The translations under genes were made by a program, and so were the position numbers. A stretch of 64,000 nucleotides of DNA from Micromonospora coerulea. GTDB taxonomy: Bacteria; Actinomycetota; Actinomycetes; Mycobacteriales; Micromonosporaceae. The notes beneath the pieces were generated by a model. It worked only from the letters and a program-made list of their open reading frames with translations. It was not told where the DNA came from and ran no database searches. The stretch lies in contig NZ_JAEMUW010000008.1 in assembly GCF_016598485.1 (NCBI RefSeq), positions 124,001 through 188,000 of the forward strand, read 5' to 3'. Shown here one piece after another: positions 51,876 through 61,747 of the stretch (positions are counted from its first letter, which is position 1; each line of letters begins with the position of its first letter).

Positions 51876-52331
51876 GGCTGAGCCCCGCACCGGGCGACAC
51901 CGACGCCGGACCGGAGTGCCACTCCGGGCCGGCGTCGCCGTATCCGCCCTCGCGCGCCGTCTGTCCGGGTCCGGGCGGGCCGGGAAGAACCGGGCCGGGC
52001 CGGGCGTTGTCCACAGGCGGTGGAGAGTCCGTCCACAACCTGTGGATGAACGGTTCGGGGTGACCCGGACCCGGCGGGCCGCTCTGGCCCCGCCGAAGAG
52101 CTCCCCGAATTTCGCTCTGCGCGTACAGGCCGGGGTACCGGAACACCTCCTGAGCGCGGACGGTTGTCAAAAACGACGCGTACACGGCATTCCACGGGGA
52201 CACACGACCTCAGCGGAGTCGGTCCGCGGCGATAGAGTAAGGAGGCACGGACGCCCGTCCCGGACGTCCGCGCACCGGCCCCGCCAAGATCTTGACCATC
52301 AAGGCGCACGGCACGTGAGGAGCACGAGGGC
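51876..52331. other. 456-base intergenic region upstream of clpC
   Basis: No gene seen on either strand. It holds three DnaA-box-like 9-mers (52007-52049), a CGC-N5-GCG motif at 52113-52123 that partly fits the ClgR operator, and TAGAGT near 52232 as a possible -10 box for clpC, which implies a leader of about 90 bases. Confidence 0.5.
52007..52049. promoter_or_regulatory. Cluster of three DnaA-box-like sites
   Basis: TTGTCCACA (52007-52015, plus) is an exact match to the actinobacterial DnaA box. CCGTCCACA (52029-52037, plus) and TCATCCACA (52041-52049, minus) are near matches. The last two form the palindrome TCCACA-ACC-TGTGGA. Confidence 0.5.
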
Positions 52332-54863
52332 ATGTTCGAGCGGTTCACCGACCGAGCGCGACGGGTTGTCGTCCTGGCCCAAGAAGAGGCCCGGATGCTC
52401 AACCACAACTACATCGGTACGGAGCACATCCTGCTGGGCCTCATCCACGAGGGTGAGGGCGTAGCGGCAAAGGCCCTGGAGAGCCTCGGCATCTCCCTCG
52501 AGGGCGTCCGCCAGCAGGTCGAGGAGATCATCGGCCAGGGCCAGCAGGCGCCGAGCGGGCACATCCCGTTCACGCCGCGGGCCAAGAAGGTGCTGGAGCT
52601 GTCGCTGCGCGAGGCGCTGCAGCTCGGCCACAACTACATCGGCACGGAGCACATCCTGCTCGGCCTGATCCGCGAGGGTGAGGGCGTTGCCGCCCAGGTG
52701 CTGGTCAAGCTCGGCGCCGACCTCAACCGGGTCCGCCAGCAGGTGATCCAGCTGCTCTCGGGCTACCAGGGCAAGGAGCCGGCCGCGGCGGGCGCCGCGC
52801 CGGGCGAGGCCGCGCCGTCGACCAGCCTGGTGCTGGACCAGTTCGGCCGCAACCTGACCCAGGCCGCCCGCGAGGGCAAGCTCGACCCGGTCATCGGGCG
52901 CGAGAAGGAAATCGAGCGGGTCATGCAGGTGCTCTCCCGCCGTACCAAGAACAACCCGGTCCTGATCGGTGAGCCCGGCGTCGGTAAGACCGCCGTGGTG
53001 GAGGGCCTGTCCCAGAAGATCATCAAGGGCGAGGTGCCCGAGACGCTCAAGGACAAGCAGCTCTACACGCTCGACCTCGGTGCGCTGGTCGCCGGTTCCC
53101 GCTACCGCGGTGACTTCGAGGAGCGCCTGAAGAAGGTGCTCAAGGAGATCCGCACCCGCGGCGACATCATCCTGTTCATCGACGAGATCCACACCCTGGT
53201 GGGTGCGGGTGCCGCCGAGGGCGCGATCGACGCGGCGAGCATCCTCAAGCCGATGCTGGCCCGTGGCGAGCTCCAGACCATCGGTGCCACCACGCTCGAC
53301 GAGTACCGCAAGCACCTGGAGAAGGACGCCGCTCTCGAGCGCCGCTTCCAGCCGATCCAGGTGGGTGAGCCGTCGCTGGCTCACACCATCGAGATCCTCA
53401 AGGGCCTGCGCGACCGGTACGAGGCGCACCACCGGGTGAGCATCACCGACGCCGCGCTGGTGGCGGCGGCGACGCTCGCCGACCGGTACATCTCCGACCG
53501 CTTCCTGCCGGACAAGGCGATCGACCTGATCGACGAGGCCGGTGCCCGGATGCGGATCCGCCGGATGACCGCGCCGCCAGACCTGCGCGACTTCGACGAG
53601 CGGATCGCCCAGGTCCGCCGCGACAAGGAGTCCGCGATCGACGCGCAGGACTTCGAGCGGGCGGCGCAGCTCCGTGACAAGGAGAAGCAGCTGCTCGGCC
53701 AGAAGGCCCAGCGGGAGAAGGAGTGGAAGGCCGGTGACCTGGACGTCGTCAGCGAGGTTGACGACGAGCAGATCGCCGAGGTGCTCGGCAACTGGACCGG
53801 CATCCCGGTCTACAAGCTGACCGAGGAGGAGACCTCGCGCCTGCTGCGCATGGAGGACGAGCTGCACAAGCGCGTCATCGGCCAGGAGGACGCGGTCAAG
53901 GCGGTCTCGAAGGCGATCCGGCGTACCCGGGCCGGCCTGAAGGACCCGAAGCGCCCGTCGGGCTCGTTCATCTTCGCCGGTCCGTCCGGCGTGGGTAAGA
54001 CCGAGCTTTCCAAGGCGCTCGCCGAGTTCCTCTTCGGCAGCGAGGACGCCCTCATCCAGCTGGACATGTCCGAGTTCCACGACCGGTACACGGTGTCCCG
54101 GCTGGTGGGTGCCCCTCCCGGCTACGTCGGCTACGACGAGGGCGGGCAGCTGACCGAGAAGGTGCGGCGTCGGCCGTTCTCGGTGGTCCTCTTCGACGAG
54201 ATCGAGAAGGCTCACCCGGACGTGTTCAACACGCTGCTCCAGATCCTGGAGGACGGGCGGCTCACCGACGGTCAGGGCCGGATCGTGGACTTCAAGAACA
54301 CGGTCATCATCCTGACCACCAACCTGGGCACCCGGGATGTCGCCAAGGCGGTCTCCCTGGGCTTCCAGGCGTCGGAGGACTCCGAGTCCACCTACGACCG
54401 GATGAAGCAGAAGGTCAACGACGAGCTCAAGCAGCACTTCCGGCCTGAGTTCCTGAACCGGATCGACGACACCATCGTCTTCCACCAGCTGCGTGAGAGC
54501 GAGATCCTCTCGATCGTGGACATCATGATCCAGCGGATCGAGACTCAGCTGCGCAACAAGGACATGGGTCTGGAGCTGACCGACAACGCCAAGAAGTACC
54601 TGGCGAAGAAGGGCTTCGACCCGGTGCTCGGTGCCCGTCCGCTGCGTCGCACGATTCAGCGCGACATCGAGGACAACCTGTCCGAGCGGATCCTCTTCAA
54701 CGAGCTGACCCCGGGTCAGATCGTGGTGGTGGACTGCGAGGGCGACCCGGAGAACATCGACAAGTCCAAGCTTGTCTTCCGGGGCGCGGAGAAGCCGGTG
54801 GAGGTTCCGGACGCCGTACCGGCCGACCTCGGCGGCGCCGCCACCGCAGGAGCGGACGAGTAA
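52332..54863 (+). CDS. clpC: ATP-dependent Clp protease ATP-binding subunit ClpC
   Basis: AAA+ unfoldase that feeds substrates to ClpP. The 843 residues comprise a double Clp-N repeat (1-145; two [34 protein letters not shown] motifs), first ATPase with GEPGVGKT (near 216), a UVR coiled-coil segment (near 430-460) and a second ATPase with GPSGVGKTE and GYVGYDEGG. All motifs are intact. The start [11 protein letters not shown] is the family standard. clpC1 is essential in M. tuberculosis. A strong hairpin terminator follows. Confidence 0.97.
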   Translation: MFERFTDRARRVVVLAQEEARMLNHNYIGTEHILLGLIHEGEGVAAKALESLGISLEGVRQQVEEIIGQGQQAPSGHIPFTPRAKKVLELSLREALQLGHNYIGTEHILLGLIREGEGVAAQVLVKLGADLNRVRQQVIQLLSGYQGKEPAAAGAAPGEAAPSTSLVLDQFGRNLTQAAREGKLDPVIGREKEIERVMQVLSRRTKNNPVLIGEPGVGKTAVVEGLSQKIIKGEVPETLKDKQLYTLDLGALVAGSRYRGDFEERLKKVLKEIRTRGDIILFIDEIHTLVGAGAAEGAIDAASILKPMLARGELQTIGATTLDEYRKHLEKDAALERRFQPIQVGEPSLAHTIEILKGLRDRYEAHHRVSITDAALVAAATLADRYISDRFLPDKAIDLIDEAGARMRIRRMTAPPDLRDFDERIAQVRRDKESAIDAQDFERAAQLRDKEKQLLGQKAQREKEWKAGDLDVVSEVDDEQIAEVLGNWTGIPVYKLTEEETSRLLRMEDELHKRVIGQEDAVKAVSKAIRRTRAGLKDPKRPSGSFIFAGPSGVGKTELSKALAEFLFGSEDALIQLDMSEFHDRYTVSRLVGAPPGYVGYDEGGQLTEKVRRRPFSVVLFDEIEKAHPDVFNTLLQILEDGRLTDGQGRIVDFKNTVIILTTNLGTRDVAKAVSLGFQASEDSESTYDRMKQKVNDELKQHFRPEFLNRIDDTIVFHQLRESEILSIVDIMIQRIETQLRNKDMGLELTDNAKKYLAKKGFDPVLGARPLRRTIQRDIEDNLSERILFNELTPGQIVVVDCEGDPENIDKSKLVFRGAEKPVEVPDAVPADLGGAATAGADE

Positions 54864-54879
54864 GCAACACCTGAAACAG

Positions 54880-54926
54880 GGCGACGGCCCCGGTTGGCGA
54901 AAGCCACCGGGGCCGTCGCCTTTCTC
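54880..54926. terminator. Strong intrinsic terminator after clpC
   Basis: An 18-bp stem (GGCGACGGCCCCGGT-T-GGC with GCC-ACCGGGGCCGTCGCC) with one bulged T and a GAAA tetraloop, followed by TTTCTC. The best terminator in the window; it lies between convergent clpC and mutY. Confidence 0.88.
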
Positions 54927-55824
54927 AGGGGAGGGGGACCGGGGGGCCGTCGCCGGCGAGGCGGAAGGACGCCTCGCCGACCGGTTCGACCAGGCCGTCG
55001 GTGACCAGCCCGGACAGCGCGCGGGAGCGCTGTACGTCGTCGTGCCAGACCTGGTCCAGGCGCTGGTGCGGCACCGGCCCGGTGGCCTCCCGCAGGACCG
55101 CCAGGAGCAGCCCACGCACCTGCCGGTCGGTGCCGGCGTACCGCTGCGGGCGGCGGGTCGGTCCGGTGGGCGCCGCCTGGCCGGAGGCCCGCCAGGCGCA
55201 GACCGACTCCACGGGGCACACTGCGCAGCGCGGGGCGCGGGCGATGCAGACCACCGCGCCGAGTTCCATGAAGGCCGCGCTGGCCCGCGCCGCGGCGCCC
55301 GGCTCGACGGGCAGCAGTTCCTCGGTGGCGACCAGGTCGGCGGGGCGGGTGGCCGGGCCGGCGTCCGGTTCCCCGGCCACCGCCCGGGAGACCACCCGAC
55401 GGACGTTCGTGTCGACCACCGGGTGCCGCTGCCCGTACGCGAACGCGGCGACCGCCCGGGCCGTGTACGTGCCGACGCCCGGCAGCGCCAGCAGCTGGTC
55501 CAGCCGGTTCGGGACCTCGCCACCGTGGCGCTCCACGATCGCCACCGCGCACTGGCGCAGCCGGACCGCGCGGCGGGGGTAGCCGAGCCGCCCCCACATC
55601 CGGATCGCCTCGGCCGGGGTGTCCTCGGCCAGGGCGGCCGGCTCGGGCCAGCGGGCCAGCCACGCCTGGAAGGCCGGGAGCACCCGGACCACCGGTGTCT
55701 GCTGGAGCATGACCTCGCTGACCAGGACCGCCCAGGCGCTCGTGCCGGGCTTGCGCCAGGGCAGGTCGCGGGCGTTCTCCTCGTACCACCGGCTGACCAG
55801 GGTGGCGAAAGTGGGCTCAGACAT
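54925..55824 (-). CDS. mutY: A/G-specific adenine glycosylase
   Basis: Removes adenine mispaired with 8-oxoguanine. The 299 residues contain SEVMLQQTPV (catalytic Glu), the helix-hairpin-helix LPGVGTYTARAVAAFA with VVDTNVRR (catalytic Asp), and the 4Fe-4S cluster CxxxxxxCxxCxxxxxC (CIARAPRCAVCPVESVC). The C-terminal domain is short and lacks an obvious NUDIX-like 8-oxoG recognition region. ATG 55824 gives the family start. It is divergent from the ACT-domain gene. Confidence 0.92.
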   Translation of the reverse strand: MSEPTFATLVSRWYEENARDLPWRKPGTSAWAVLVSEVMLQQTPVVRVLPAFQAWLARWPEPAALAEDTPAEAIRMWGRLGYPRRAVRLRQCAVAIVERHGGEVPNRLDQLLALPGVGTYTARAVAAFAYGQRHPVVDTNVRRVVSRAVAGEPDAGPATRPADLVATEELLPVEPGAAARASAAFMELGAVVCIARAPRCAVCPVESVCAWRASGQAAPTGPTRRPQRYAGTDRQVRGLLLAVLREATGPVPHQRLDQVWHDDVQRSRALSGLVTDGLVEPVGEASFRLAGDGPPVPLP

Positions 55825-55921
55825 CGCGCTGCCGATGATGTCACGGGCCGCGTTCCCGCAGGATGGGCGGGCGGGCCGGGGGGCGGCGGGCCGCCCCGGG
55901 CGGGCGGGGCAGAATGTCCGG

Positions 55922-56434
55922 ATGAACGAGCTCGCGATCACCGTCATCGGCCGGGACCGGCCGGGCATCGTGGCCGACGTCGCGGAGGCGCTCGCGCGGC
56001 TCGGCGCAAACCTCACCGACTCCACGATGACCCGGTTGCGGGGACACTTCGCGATGACCCTGATCTGCGTGGGCCCGGCCGCCGCCGATGTCGAGGCCGC
56101 GCTGGCCCCGCTCGCCGCCGACGGTCAGCTGCTGGCCACCGTACGGGCGGTCACCCGGGACGGCGAGGCCGCGCCGACCGGTGAGCCGTACGTGCTGGCG
56201 GTGCACGGGGCGGACCGGATGGGCATCGTCGCGGCGATGACCCGGGTGCTGGCCGACGCCGGCGGCAACGTGACCGACCTGAGCACCCGGCTGACCGGCT
56301 CCCTCTACGTGGTGGTGGCCGAGGTGGAGCTGCCGCCGGGCAGCTCGGATGAGGTGGCCGGCCGGTTGGCGCGGACCGCTGCCGAGTTGGGTGTCGGGGT
56401 CAGCCTCCGCCCGGCGGACACGGACCTGCTGTGA
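55922..56434 (+). CDS. Tandem ACT-domain regulatory protein (GcvR-like)
   Basis: The 170 residues contain two ACT domains, one starting AITVIGRDRPGIVADVAEAL and one starting VLAVHGADRMGIVAAMTRVL. Such proteins sense amino acids (glycine in GcvR), but the ligand here is unknown. CAGAAT ends six bases before the ATG. The last codons overlap the def start (GTGA), so the two are coupled. Confidence 0.85.
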   Translation: MNELAITVIGRDRPGIVADVAEALARLGANLTDSTMTRLRGHFAMTLICVGPAAADVEAALAPLAADGQLLATVRAVTRDGEAAPTGEPYVLAVHGADRMGIVAAMTRVLADAGGNVTDLSTRLTGSLYVVVAEVELPPGSSDEVAGRLARTAAELGVGVSLRPADTDLL

Positions 56435-56991
56435 CGGCGGAGTACGTCGGCCTGGACGGCTGGACCCCCGAGGCGCTCGTCGTGCCGGGCGACGTACGCC
56501 CGGTGGTCTCCGCCCCGGACCCGGTGCTCAGCCGGCCGGGGCCGGAGGTGGACCCCACCTCGGACGAGGTGGTCCGTCTCGCCGCCGACCTGGTCGCCAC
56601 GATGCGCGTCTCGCCCGGCTGCGTGGGCCTGGCGGCGCCGCAGGTGGGGGTGAGTGCGCAGGTGTTCGCGGTGGACGTCACCGGCCATCCCAAGGCGCTC
56701 ACCGTGCACGGCACCTTCGTGCTGTGCAACGCCCGGGTGGTGGAGGCCAGCCGGTGGAAGGCCGGCCGGGAGGGCTGCATGTCGGTGCCGGACCTGACCG
56801 GTGACGTCAAGCGGGCCGGTCGGCTGGTGGTGGAGGGTGTCCTGCCCGGTACGGGCCGGTCGGTCCGGCTGGCCACCGACGGCTTCGAGGCACGGGCGCT
56901 CCAGCACGAGATCGACCACTGCGCCGGGCTGCTCTTCCTCGACCGGGTCGCCGGCGCGCATGCCATCTATCAACGCAAGGTCTACCTCTGA
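56431..56991 (+). CDS. def: Peptide deformylase
   Basis: Removes the N-formyl group from new proteins. The 186 residues contain all three motifs: GLAAPQVGV, EGCMSVP (metal Cys) and QHEIDHCAG (metal His pair and catalytic Glu). The Cys after HEIDH is unusual; most deformylases have Leu there. The GTG start overlaps the ACT-domain gene stop. A set of 33-base repeats follows the stop in the same reading frame. Confidence 0.94.
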   Translation: MTAEYVGLDGWTPEALVVPGDVRPVVSAPDPVLSRPGPEVDPTSDEVVRLAADLVATMRVSPGCVGLAAPQVGVSAQVFAVDVTGHPKALTVHGTFVLCNARVVEASRWKAGREGCMSVPDLTGDVKRAGRLVVEGVLPGTGRSVRLATDGFEARALQHEIDHCAGLLFLDRVAGAHAIYQRKVYL

Positions 56992-56997
56992 CGGCCA

Positions 56998-57102
56998 CCG
57001 CAGCTTCGCCGCGGTGACCACGCTCTGGCGCCGCGCTGTCGCGGCGCTGACCGCGCCCGGACGCCGCAGCGTCGCGGCGGTGACTGGTGACCACGCGCGA
57101 GG
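56998..57102 (+). repeat. Three imperfect 33-base tandem repeats after def
   Basis: Copies start at 56998, 57031 and 57064, each beginning CCGC and containing TCGC-GCG-TGAC. The third carries an extra TGGTGAC. A perfect 14-base palindrome CCGCTGC/GCAGCGG follows at 57104-57117. No gene is evident in 56992-57214. Confidence 0.6.
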
Positions 57103-57214
57103 GCCGCTGCGCAGCGGAGTTGACCGTCGACTGTGGAACGGCGGCCCGCGTGCCGCGCCCGCCCGGCGCGTCGCACCCCCGCCCCGCGCGGTGCGCCGCT
57201 ACGGTGAACGCATC

Positions 57215-57946
57215 ATGCGTCTGACGGTCGGCCCCCTGCCATCCGCTGTCTACTGGCGGCGTCGCGCCGTCGTGCTCGGAGCGGGGCTTCTCTTCCTGAT
57301 TGTCCTGCTCTATTCGTGCACGGGCGGGGATCGCAACACCGCGGCGACCCCGGGTCCGTCGGCGACGAGCTCCGCCCCGTCGTCGACGCCGGAGCCGTCC
57401 GGACCGGTGCTGACCCCGCAGTCGGGTGGTCCGTCCGCCTCATCCGGTGATTCCGGTGGCGGGCCCGGTGGCTCGGAGGGCGGCGAGGGCGGCCCGGCCG
57501 GTGCCGGCACCGCCACCACCGGCGCCCCGGCGGCCCCGGTGGTCGACGACGGCACCTGCACCGACGCCGAGATCCTGGTGACGCCGGTGGCGCTGCCGGC
57601 CACCGCGCAGCGGGGCACCGTGGTGAACCTCCAGCTGAAGATCAAGAACAAGTCCCAGCGCACCTGCAGTCGGGACGTCGGGGCGGACCTCCAGGAGCTG
57701 TTCATCAAGTCCGGCGCGGAGAAGGTCTGGTCCTCGGACACCTGCGGCACCGGCAAGGGCTCCGACGTGCAGTCGTTCACGCCCGGCTTCGAGCGCCTCT
57801 ACGAGCTGGGCTGGAACGGGCGGGACACCAGTCGCTGCGCGAATGGCGTGGCCGCCGGCCCGTACGCGCCGATCGGGGCGTACCAGGTGTTCGCCCGGGT
57901 GGGCACCAAGCTCAGCGAGCCGGTGAAGTTGACCATCACCGGCTGA
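57215..57946 (+). CDS. Membrane-anchored extracellular protein, function unknown
   Basis: The 243 residues comprise a membrane helix or lipoprotein-like segment (about 17-38; VVLGAGLLFLIVLLYSCTGG), a Ser/Pro/Gly linker (about 40-105) and an outer beta-rich domain with four cysteines. That domain, beginning CTDAEILVTPVALPATA, resembles DUF4232-like extracellular modules. TACGGT ends nine bases before the ATG, so the leader would be only a few bases. It converges on disA with 12 bases between. Confidence 0.72.
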   Translation: MRLTVGPLPSAVYWRRRAVVLGAGLLFLIVLLYSCTGGDRNTAATPGPSATSSAPSSTPEPSGPVLTPQSGGPSASSGDSGGGPGGSEGGEGGPAGAGTATTGAPAAPVVDDGTCTDAEILVTPVALPATAQRGTVVNLQLKIKNKSQRTCSRDVGADLQELFIKSGAEKVWSSDTCGTGKGSDVQSFTPGFERLYELGWNGRDTSRCANGVAAGPYAPIGAYQVFARVGTKLSEPVKLTITG

Positions 57947-57958
57947 GCGGGGGCCGGT

Positions 57959-59143
57959 TCAGACGTACCGCTCCAGGATGGACGCCTCGGCGAGCCGGGA
58001 GAGGCCCTCGCGGACGCCCCGGGCGCGGGCGTCGCCCACCCCCTCGACCGCCTGGAGGTCCTCCACGGTCGCGCCGAGCAGCCGCTGGAGGCTGCCGAAG
58101 TGGACGACCAGCCGGTCGACCACGGCGACCGGGAGCCGGGGCACCTTGGCCAGCAGCCGGAAGCCGCGCGGGCTGACCGCCGCGTCGAGGGCGTCGGAGG
58201 CGGCCGGGTAGCCGATCGCCTTGGCGACCGCGACCAGGTCGATCAGCTCGGTGGCGCCGAGCAGGTCCAGCTCGACGAGCGCCTCGTCGAGGGTGCGCGA
58301 CTTGCGACCCGTGGGCAGGTAGTCCCGGATGACCAGGGTGCGGTCGGCGTCCACGCCGGCCATCAGCTCGTCGAGCTGGAGGGCGAGGAGCCGGCCGTCG
58401 GTGCCCAGCTCGACCACGTAACCGGCGATCTCGTCGGCGATCCGGCGGACCATCTCCAGCCGCTGCACCACCGCCACCGCGTCCCGGACGGTGACCAGGT
58501 CCTCGATCTCCAGGGCGGAGAGGGTGCCGGAGACCTCGTCCAGGCGGAGCTTGTACCGCTCGAGGGTGGCCAGCGCCTGGTTGGCGCGGGAGAGGATCGC
58601 CGCGGAATCGTCCAGCACGTGCCGCTGGCCGTTGACGTAGAGGCTGATGATCCGCATCGACTGGCTGACCGAGATGACCGGGTAGCCGGTCTGCCGGGCC
58701 ACCCGCTCCGCGGTGCGGTGCCGGGTGCCGGACTCCTCGGTGGGAATCGACGGGTCGGGCATCAGGTGCACGCCGGCCTGCACGATCCGGGTGCCGTCGC
58801 TGGACAGCACCACGGCGCCGTCCATCTTGCACAGCTCGCGGACCCGGGTGGCGGAGAACTCCACGTCCATCGGGAAGCCGCCGGTGCAGATCTGGTCGAC
58901 CACCTTGTCGTAGCCGAGGACGATGAGCGCGCCGGTGCGGCCGCGCAGGATCCGCTCGAGCCCGTCGCGCAGTGCGGTGCCCGGCGCCATGAGAGCGAGG
59001 TTTGCCCGCAGGGGGTCGCCGCCGGCCCCGCCGACGCTCCCGGTCACGCTGACGCTGATCGGACGGGCGGGCGAGCCCACGGCGGCGGTGCGGGCGTGCG
59101 GCGTCGCCGCGGCGGGCTTGGTGGCATCGCGGTCGATCGGCAC
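57959..59143 (-). CDS. disA: DNA integrity scanning diadenylate cyclase
   Basis: Makes c-di-AMP from ATP and senses branched DNA. About 394 residues; the catalytic motifs DGAVVLSSD and [11 protein letters not shown] are intact, with a linker domain and C-terminal helix-hairpin-helix ([12 protein letters not shown]). GTG 59143 is preferred because TAGACT ends six bases before it; the GTG two codons earlier directly abuts that box. It lies next to radA, as in most actinobacteria. Confidence 0.95.
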   Translation of the reverse strand: MPIDRDATKPAAATPHARTAAVGSPARPISVSVTGSVGGAGGDPLRANLALMAPGTALRDGLERILRGRTGALIVLGYDKVVDQICTGGFPMDVEFSATRVRELCKMDGAVVLSSDGTRIVQAGVHLMPDPSIPTEESGTRHRTAERVARQTGYPVISVSQSMRIISLYVNGQRHVLDDSAAILSRANQALATLERYKLRLDEVSGTLSALEIEDLVTVRDAVAVVQRLEMVRRIADEIAGYVVELGTDGRLLALQLDELMAGVDADRTLVIRDYLPTGRKSRTLDEALVELDLLGATELIDLVAVAKAIGYPAASDALDAAVSPRGFRLLAKVPRLPVAVVDRLVVHFGSLQRLLGATVEDLQAVEGVGDARARGVREGLSRLAEASILERYV

Positions 59144-59285
59144 GGGCACAGTCTACGGACTGCCGTGCGGTGGGTGCTCTCGTGGTTACTGTGATGTGTC
59201 ACGATGTCCGGCTTCCGTGACTGTTGGCTGGTCGGGCGGGCTGTCCGATATCGCCCGGCCGGTCCCGTCACGCGGTCACCGTCGG

Positions 59286-60737
59286 TCACTCCGCCGACGC
59301 GCGGGCGGCAGCTTGGAGGGCCGCGCGGACGTCGGTGACCTCGATCACTCGCATGTTCTCCGGGGCCACCCCGCTGCTGCCGGGGCCGCAGCCCGACGGC
59401 ACCAGGGCGAGCCGGAAGCCGAGCCGGGCCGCCTCGGCCAGCCGGCGCGGGACCGCACCGACCCGGCGCACCTCGCCGGTGAGCCCCACCTCGCCGATCG
59501 CCACCAGGTGCGGCGCGATGGCGAGGTTGAGACCGCCGGACGCCACCGCGAGCGCGACGGCCAGGTCGGCGGCCGGCTCGACCACCCGGATGCCGCCGAC
59601 GGTGGCGGCGAAGACCTCGCGGTCGTGCAGGGTCAGCCGCTCGGTACGCCGCTGGAGCACCGCCAGCACCATCGCCAGCCGGGCACCGTCCAACCCGGAG
59701 ACCGTCCGCCGGGGTGAGCCCGCCACGGTGGCGCCGATCAGCGCCTGCACCTCGGTCACCAGGGCCCGACGCCCCTCCATGGCCACCGTGACGCAGGTGC
59801 CCGGCACCGGTTCCGAGTAGCGGGTGAGGAAGAGGCCGGACGGGTCGGCCAGGCTGCTGATGCCACCCTCGTGCATCTCGAAGCAACCCACCTCGTCGGC
59901 GGCGCCGAACCGGTTTTTCACGCCGCGGACCATCCGCAGCGAGGAGTGCTTGTCGCCCTCGAAGTGCAGCACCACGTCGACCAGGTGCTCCAGCACCCGG
60001 GGGCCGGCCACCTGGCCGTCCTTGGTGACGTGACCGACCAGCACCGTGGCAATGCCGCGCTCCTTGGCGACCGCGACCAGGGCGGCGGTGACGGCGCGCA
60101 CCTGGGTCACCCCGCCCTGGACGCCCTCCGTGCCGGTGGTGGAGATGGTCTGCACCGAGTCGAGCACCAGCAGCCCCGGCTTGACCGCGTCGAGGTGGCC
60201 GAGGACGGCCGACAGGTCGCTCTCGGCGGCCAGGTAGAGCTGCTCGTGCAGGGTGCCCATCCGCTCGGCGCGCAGCCGCACCTGGCTGACCGACTCCTCG
60301 CCGCTGACCACCAGGGACGGGCTGCCAGCGCCGGCCGCCCACTGCTGGGCGACGTCGAGCAGCAGCGTCGACTTGCCCACGCCGGGCTCGCCGGCGAGCA
60401 GCACCACCGCGCCGGGCACGAGGCCGCCGCCGAGCACCCGGTCCAGCTCGCTGACTCCGGTGGGCCGGGCCCGGGCCGGGGCGGCGCTGATGGTGGCGAT
60501 CGGCCGGGCCGGCTCGGCCGGCATCCGAGAGCTCACCACCCGGCCGGAGACCAGCGGGCCGGTGACGGTGCACTCGACCACCGAGCCCCACTCGCCACAC
60601 TCCGGACACCGCCCGACCCACTTGGGCGGCTGGTGGCCGCAGGCGTCGCACGCGTAGGCCGGCCGGGGCTCCCGGGCCGAGGCCCGGCTCCGGCCGGCGG
60701 TGGACGCGCGCGGGGAGGTCGAACGGGGCGTGGTCAC
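59286..60737 (-). CDS. radA: DNA repair/recombination ATPase RadA
   Basis: Hexameric helicase-like protein for recombination intermediates. The 483 residues comprise a zinc finger CDACGHQPPKWVGRCPEC (four Cys), Walker A GEPGVGKST, the RadA-specific KNRFG and a C-terminal Lon-like domain. The GTG at 60737 is preceded by TAGCGT ending six bases upstream (leaderless). In B. subtilis, RadA modulates DisA, so the pairing makes functional sense. Confidence 0.96.
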   Translation of the reverse strand: MTTPRSTSPRASTAGRSRASAREPRPAYACDACGHQPPKWVGRCPECGEWGSVVECTVTGPLVSGRVVSSRMPAEPARPIATISAAPARARPTGVSELDRVLGGGLVPGAVVLLAGEPGVGKSTLLLDVAQQWAAGAGSPSLVVSGEESVSQVRLRAERMGTLHEQLYLAAESDLSAVLGHLDAVKPGLLVLDSVQTISTTGTEGVQGGVTQVRAVTAALVAVAKERGIATVLVGHVTKDGQVAGPRVLEHLVDVVLHFEGDKHSSLRMVRGVKNRFGAADEVGCFEMHEGGISSLADPSGLFLTRYSEPVPGTCVTVAMEGRRALVTEVQALIGATVAGSPRRTVSGLDGARLAMVLAVLQRRTERLTLHDREVFAATVGGIRVVEPAADLAVALAVASGGLNLAIAPHLVAIGEVGLTGEVRRVGAVPRRLAEAARLGFRLALVPSGCGPGSSGVAPENMRVIEVTDVRAALQAAARASAE

Positions 60738-60786
60738 CCCAGGACGCTAACCGGGCGGTACGACGAAAACCCACCCGGAGACGAAA

Positions 60787-60822
60787 ACACCGCCGGCGTG
60801 GTGGTCACCACACCGGCGGTGT
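60787..60822 (-). terminator. Terminator of the LpqE-like gene
   Basis: A 17-bp near-perfect inverted repeat (ACACCGCCGG-GTGGTG with CACCAC-CCGGCGGTGT, one mismatch). Read on the minus strand, it is followed by TTTTCG. Confidence 0.7.
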
Positions 60823-60843
60823 CGTCGACAGTTCGCTGCCGGC

Positions 60844-61608
60844 TCAGCCGCCGTGGCCCGAGCCGCCCTCGCCACCCTCGCCGGCGCCCTCGTACCCGCC
60901 CTCGCGGCTGATGATCGGCGAGGGCGGCGCGCCCGGGGTGAACGGCACGCCGACCGGGGCGCCGGTCTTGAGCGTCCGGCCGCCGCCGAAGTCGAAGACC
61001 AGCTCGACCTTCTGGCCGGCGAGCAGCTTCTCCTTCAGGCCGACGACCTGGAGGTGCGGGCCGCCGCCGGTGGCCAGGAGCTGGACGTAACCGAGAGCCG
61101 GGATCTCCAGCCGGGCCGGCTGGCCGGCGGGCGCCGGCGGGCTGGCCGGGGCGGACGGGGTCGCCGAGGCCGACTCGCTGGCGCCGAGCGACTCGCTCGG
61201 CGACGCGCTGGGGTCGGTCGCGGTGGGCGACGCGGAGGCCGGCTCGGTGGGCGACACCGTCGGGCTCGGCTGTGCGCCGGCCGGGGTCGCGCCGGTGAGC
61301 AGGATGTCGCGGGCGCCCTCCGTAGTGACGGTCACGGTGACCGGGGCCTGGCTGTCGTTGTAGATCACGACGTTCAGCGCGGCGTCGGCGCCGGCCGGGT
61401 AGCCCTCGGTGCCCGGGTACTGCACGTAGAGGCCGCGCACCTTGTACAGGTTGTCGGAGGTCTGGACGTTCACGCCCTGGACCGACGGGATCTTGTTGGC
61501 GGTCTCGGCCACCTGACCAGTGCCACACCCGGACAGCAGCAGGCCCGCGGCCGCCGTACCGGCCAGCAGCAGGGCCGCCCGCCCGGAACCCCTGATCGAG
61601 CGCGTCAC
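60844..61608 (-). CDS. LpqE-like lipoprotein
   Basis: The 254 residues have a signal peptide with lipobox LLLSGC and an outer domain resembling the LpqE/PCu(A)C-like fold (NVVIYNDSQAPVTVTV), split by a 50-residue Ser/Pro/Thr-rich insert. The tail is Gly-rich. The GTG at 61608 has GAGGAGG six bases upstream. LpqE (Rv3584) is next to radA in M. tuberculosis, which supports the call. The metal-binding Met/His residues of true copper chaperones are not obvious. Confidence 0.8.
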   Translation of the reverse strand: MTRSIRGSGRAALLLAGTAAAGLLLSGCGTGQVAETANKIPSVQGVNVQTSDNLYKVRGLYVQYPGTEGYPAGADAALNVVIYNDSQAPVTVTVTTEGARDILLTGATPAGAQPSPTVSPTEPASASPTATDPSASPSESLGASESASATPSAPASPPAPAGQPARLEIPALGYVQLLATGGGPHLQVVGLKEKLLAGQKVELVFDFGGGRTLKTGAPVGVPFTPGAPPSPIISREGGYEGAGEGGEGGSGHGG

Positions 61609-61747
61609 GTCGGTCCTCCTCGTCACGATCCCCACCCGGCCGTACCCCGGGCACGGTGGCCATACCCGCGCAGACCGCGCTCCAGGGTAGTTGGAGCTGA
61701 TCGAGGGCCGCACGCCGACCCGGTAATGCCACCTGCCCGGGCGCGGG

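Noticed and set aside
52007..52049. Chromosomal replication origin
   Set aside because: Only three DnaA-like boxes, no dnaA, dnaN, gyrB or parAB nearby, and no AT-rich unwinding region.
52113..52123. ClgR operator upstream of clpC
   Set aside because: CGC-N5-GCG is present, but two of the conserved inner positions do not match and this motif is frequent by chance at high GC; mentioned only as a weak lead.
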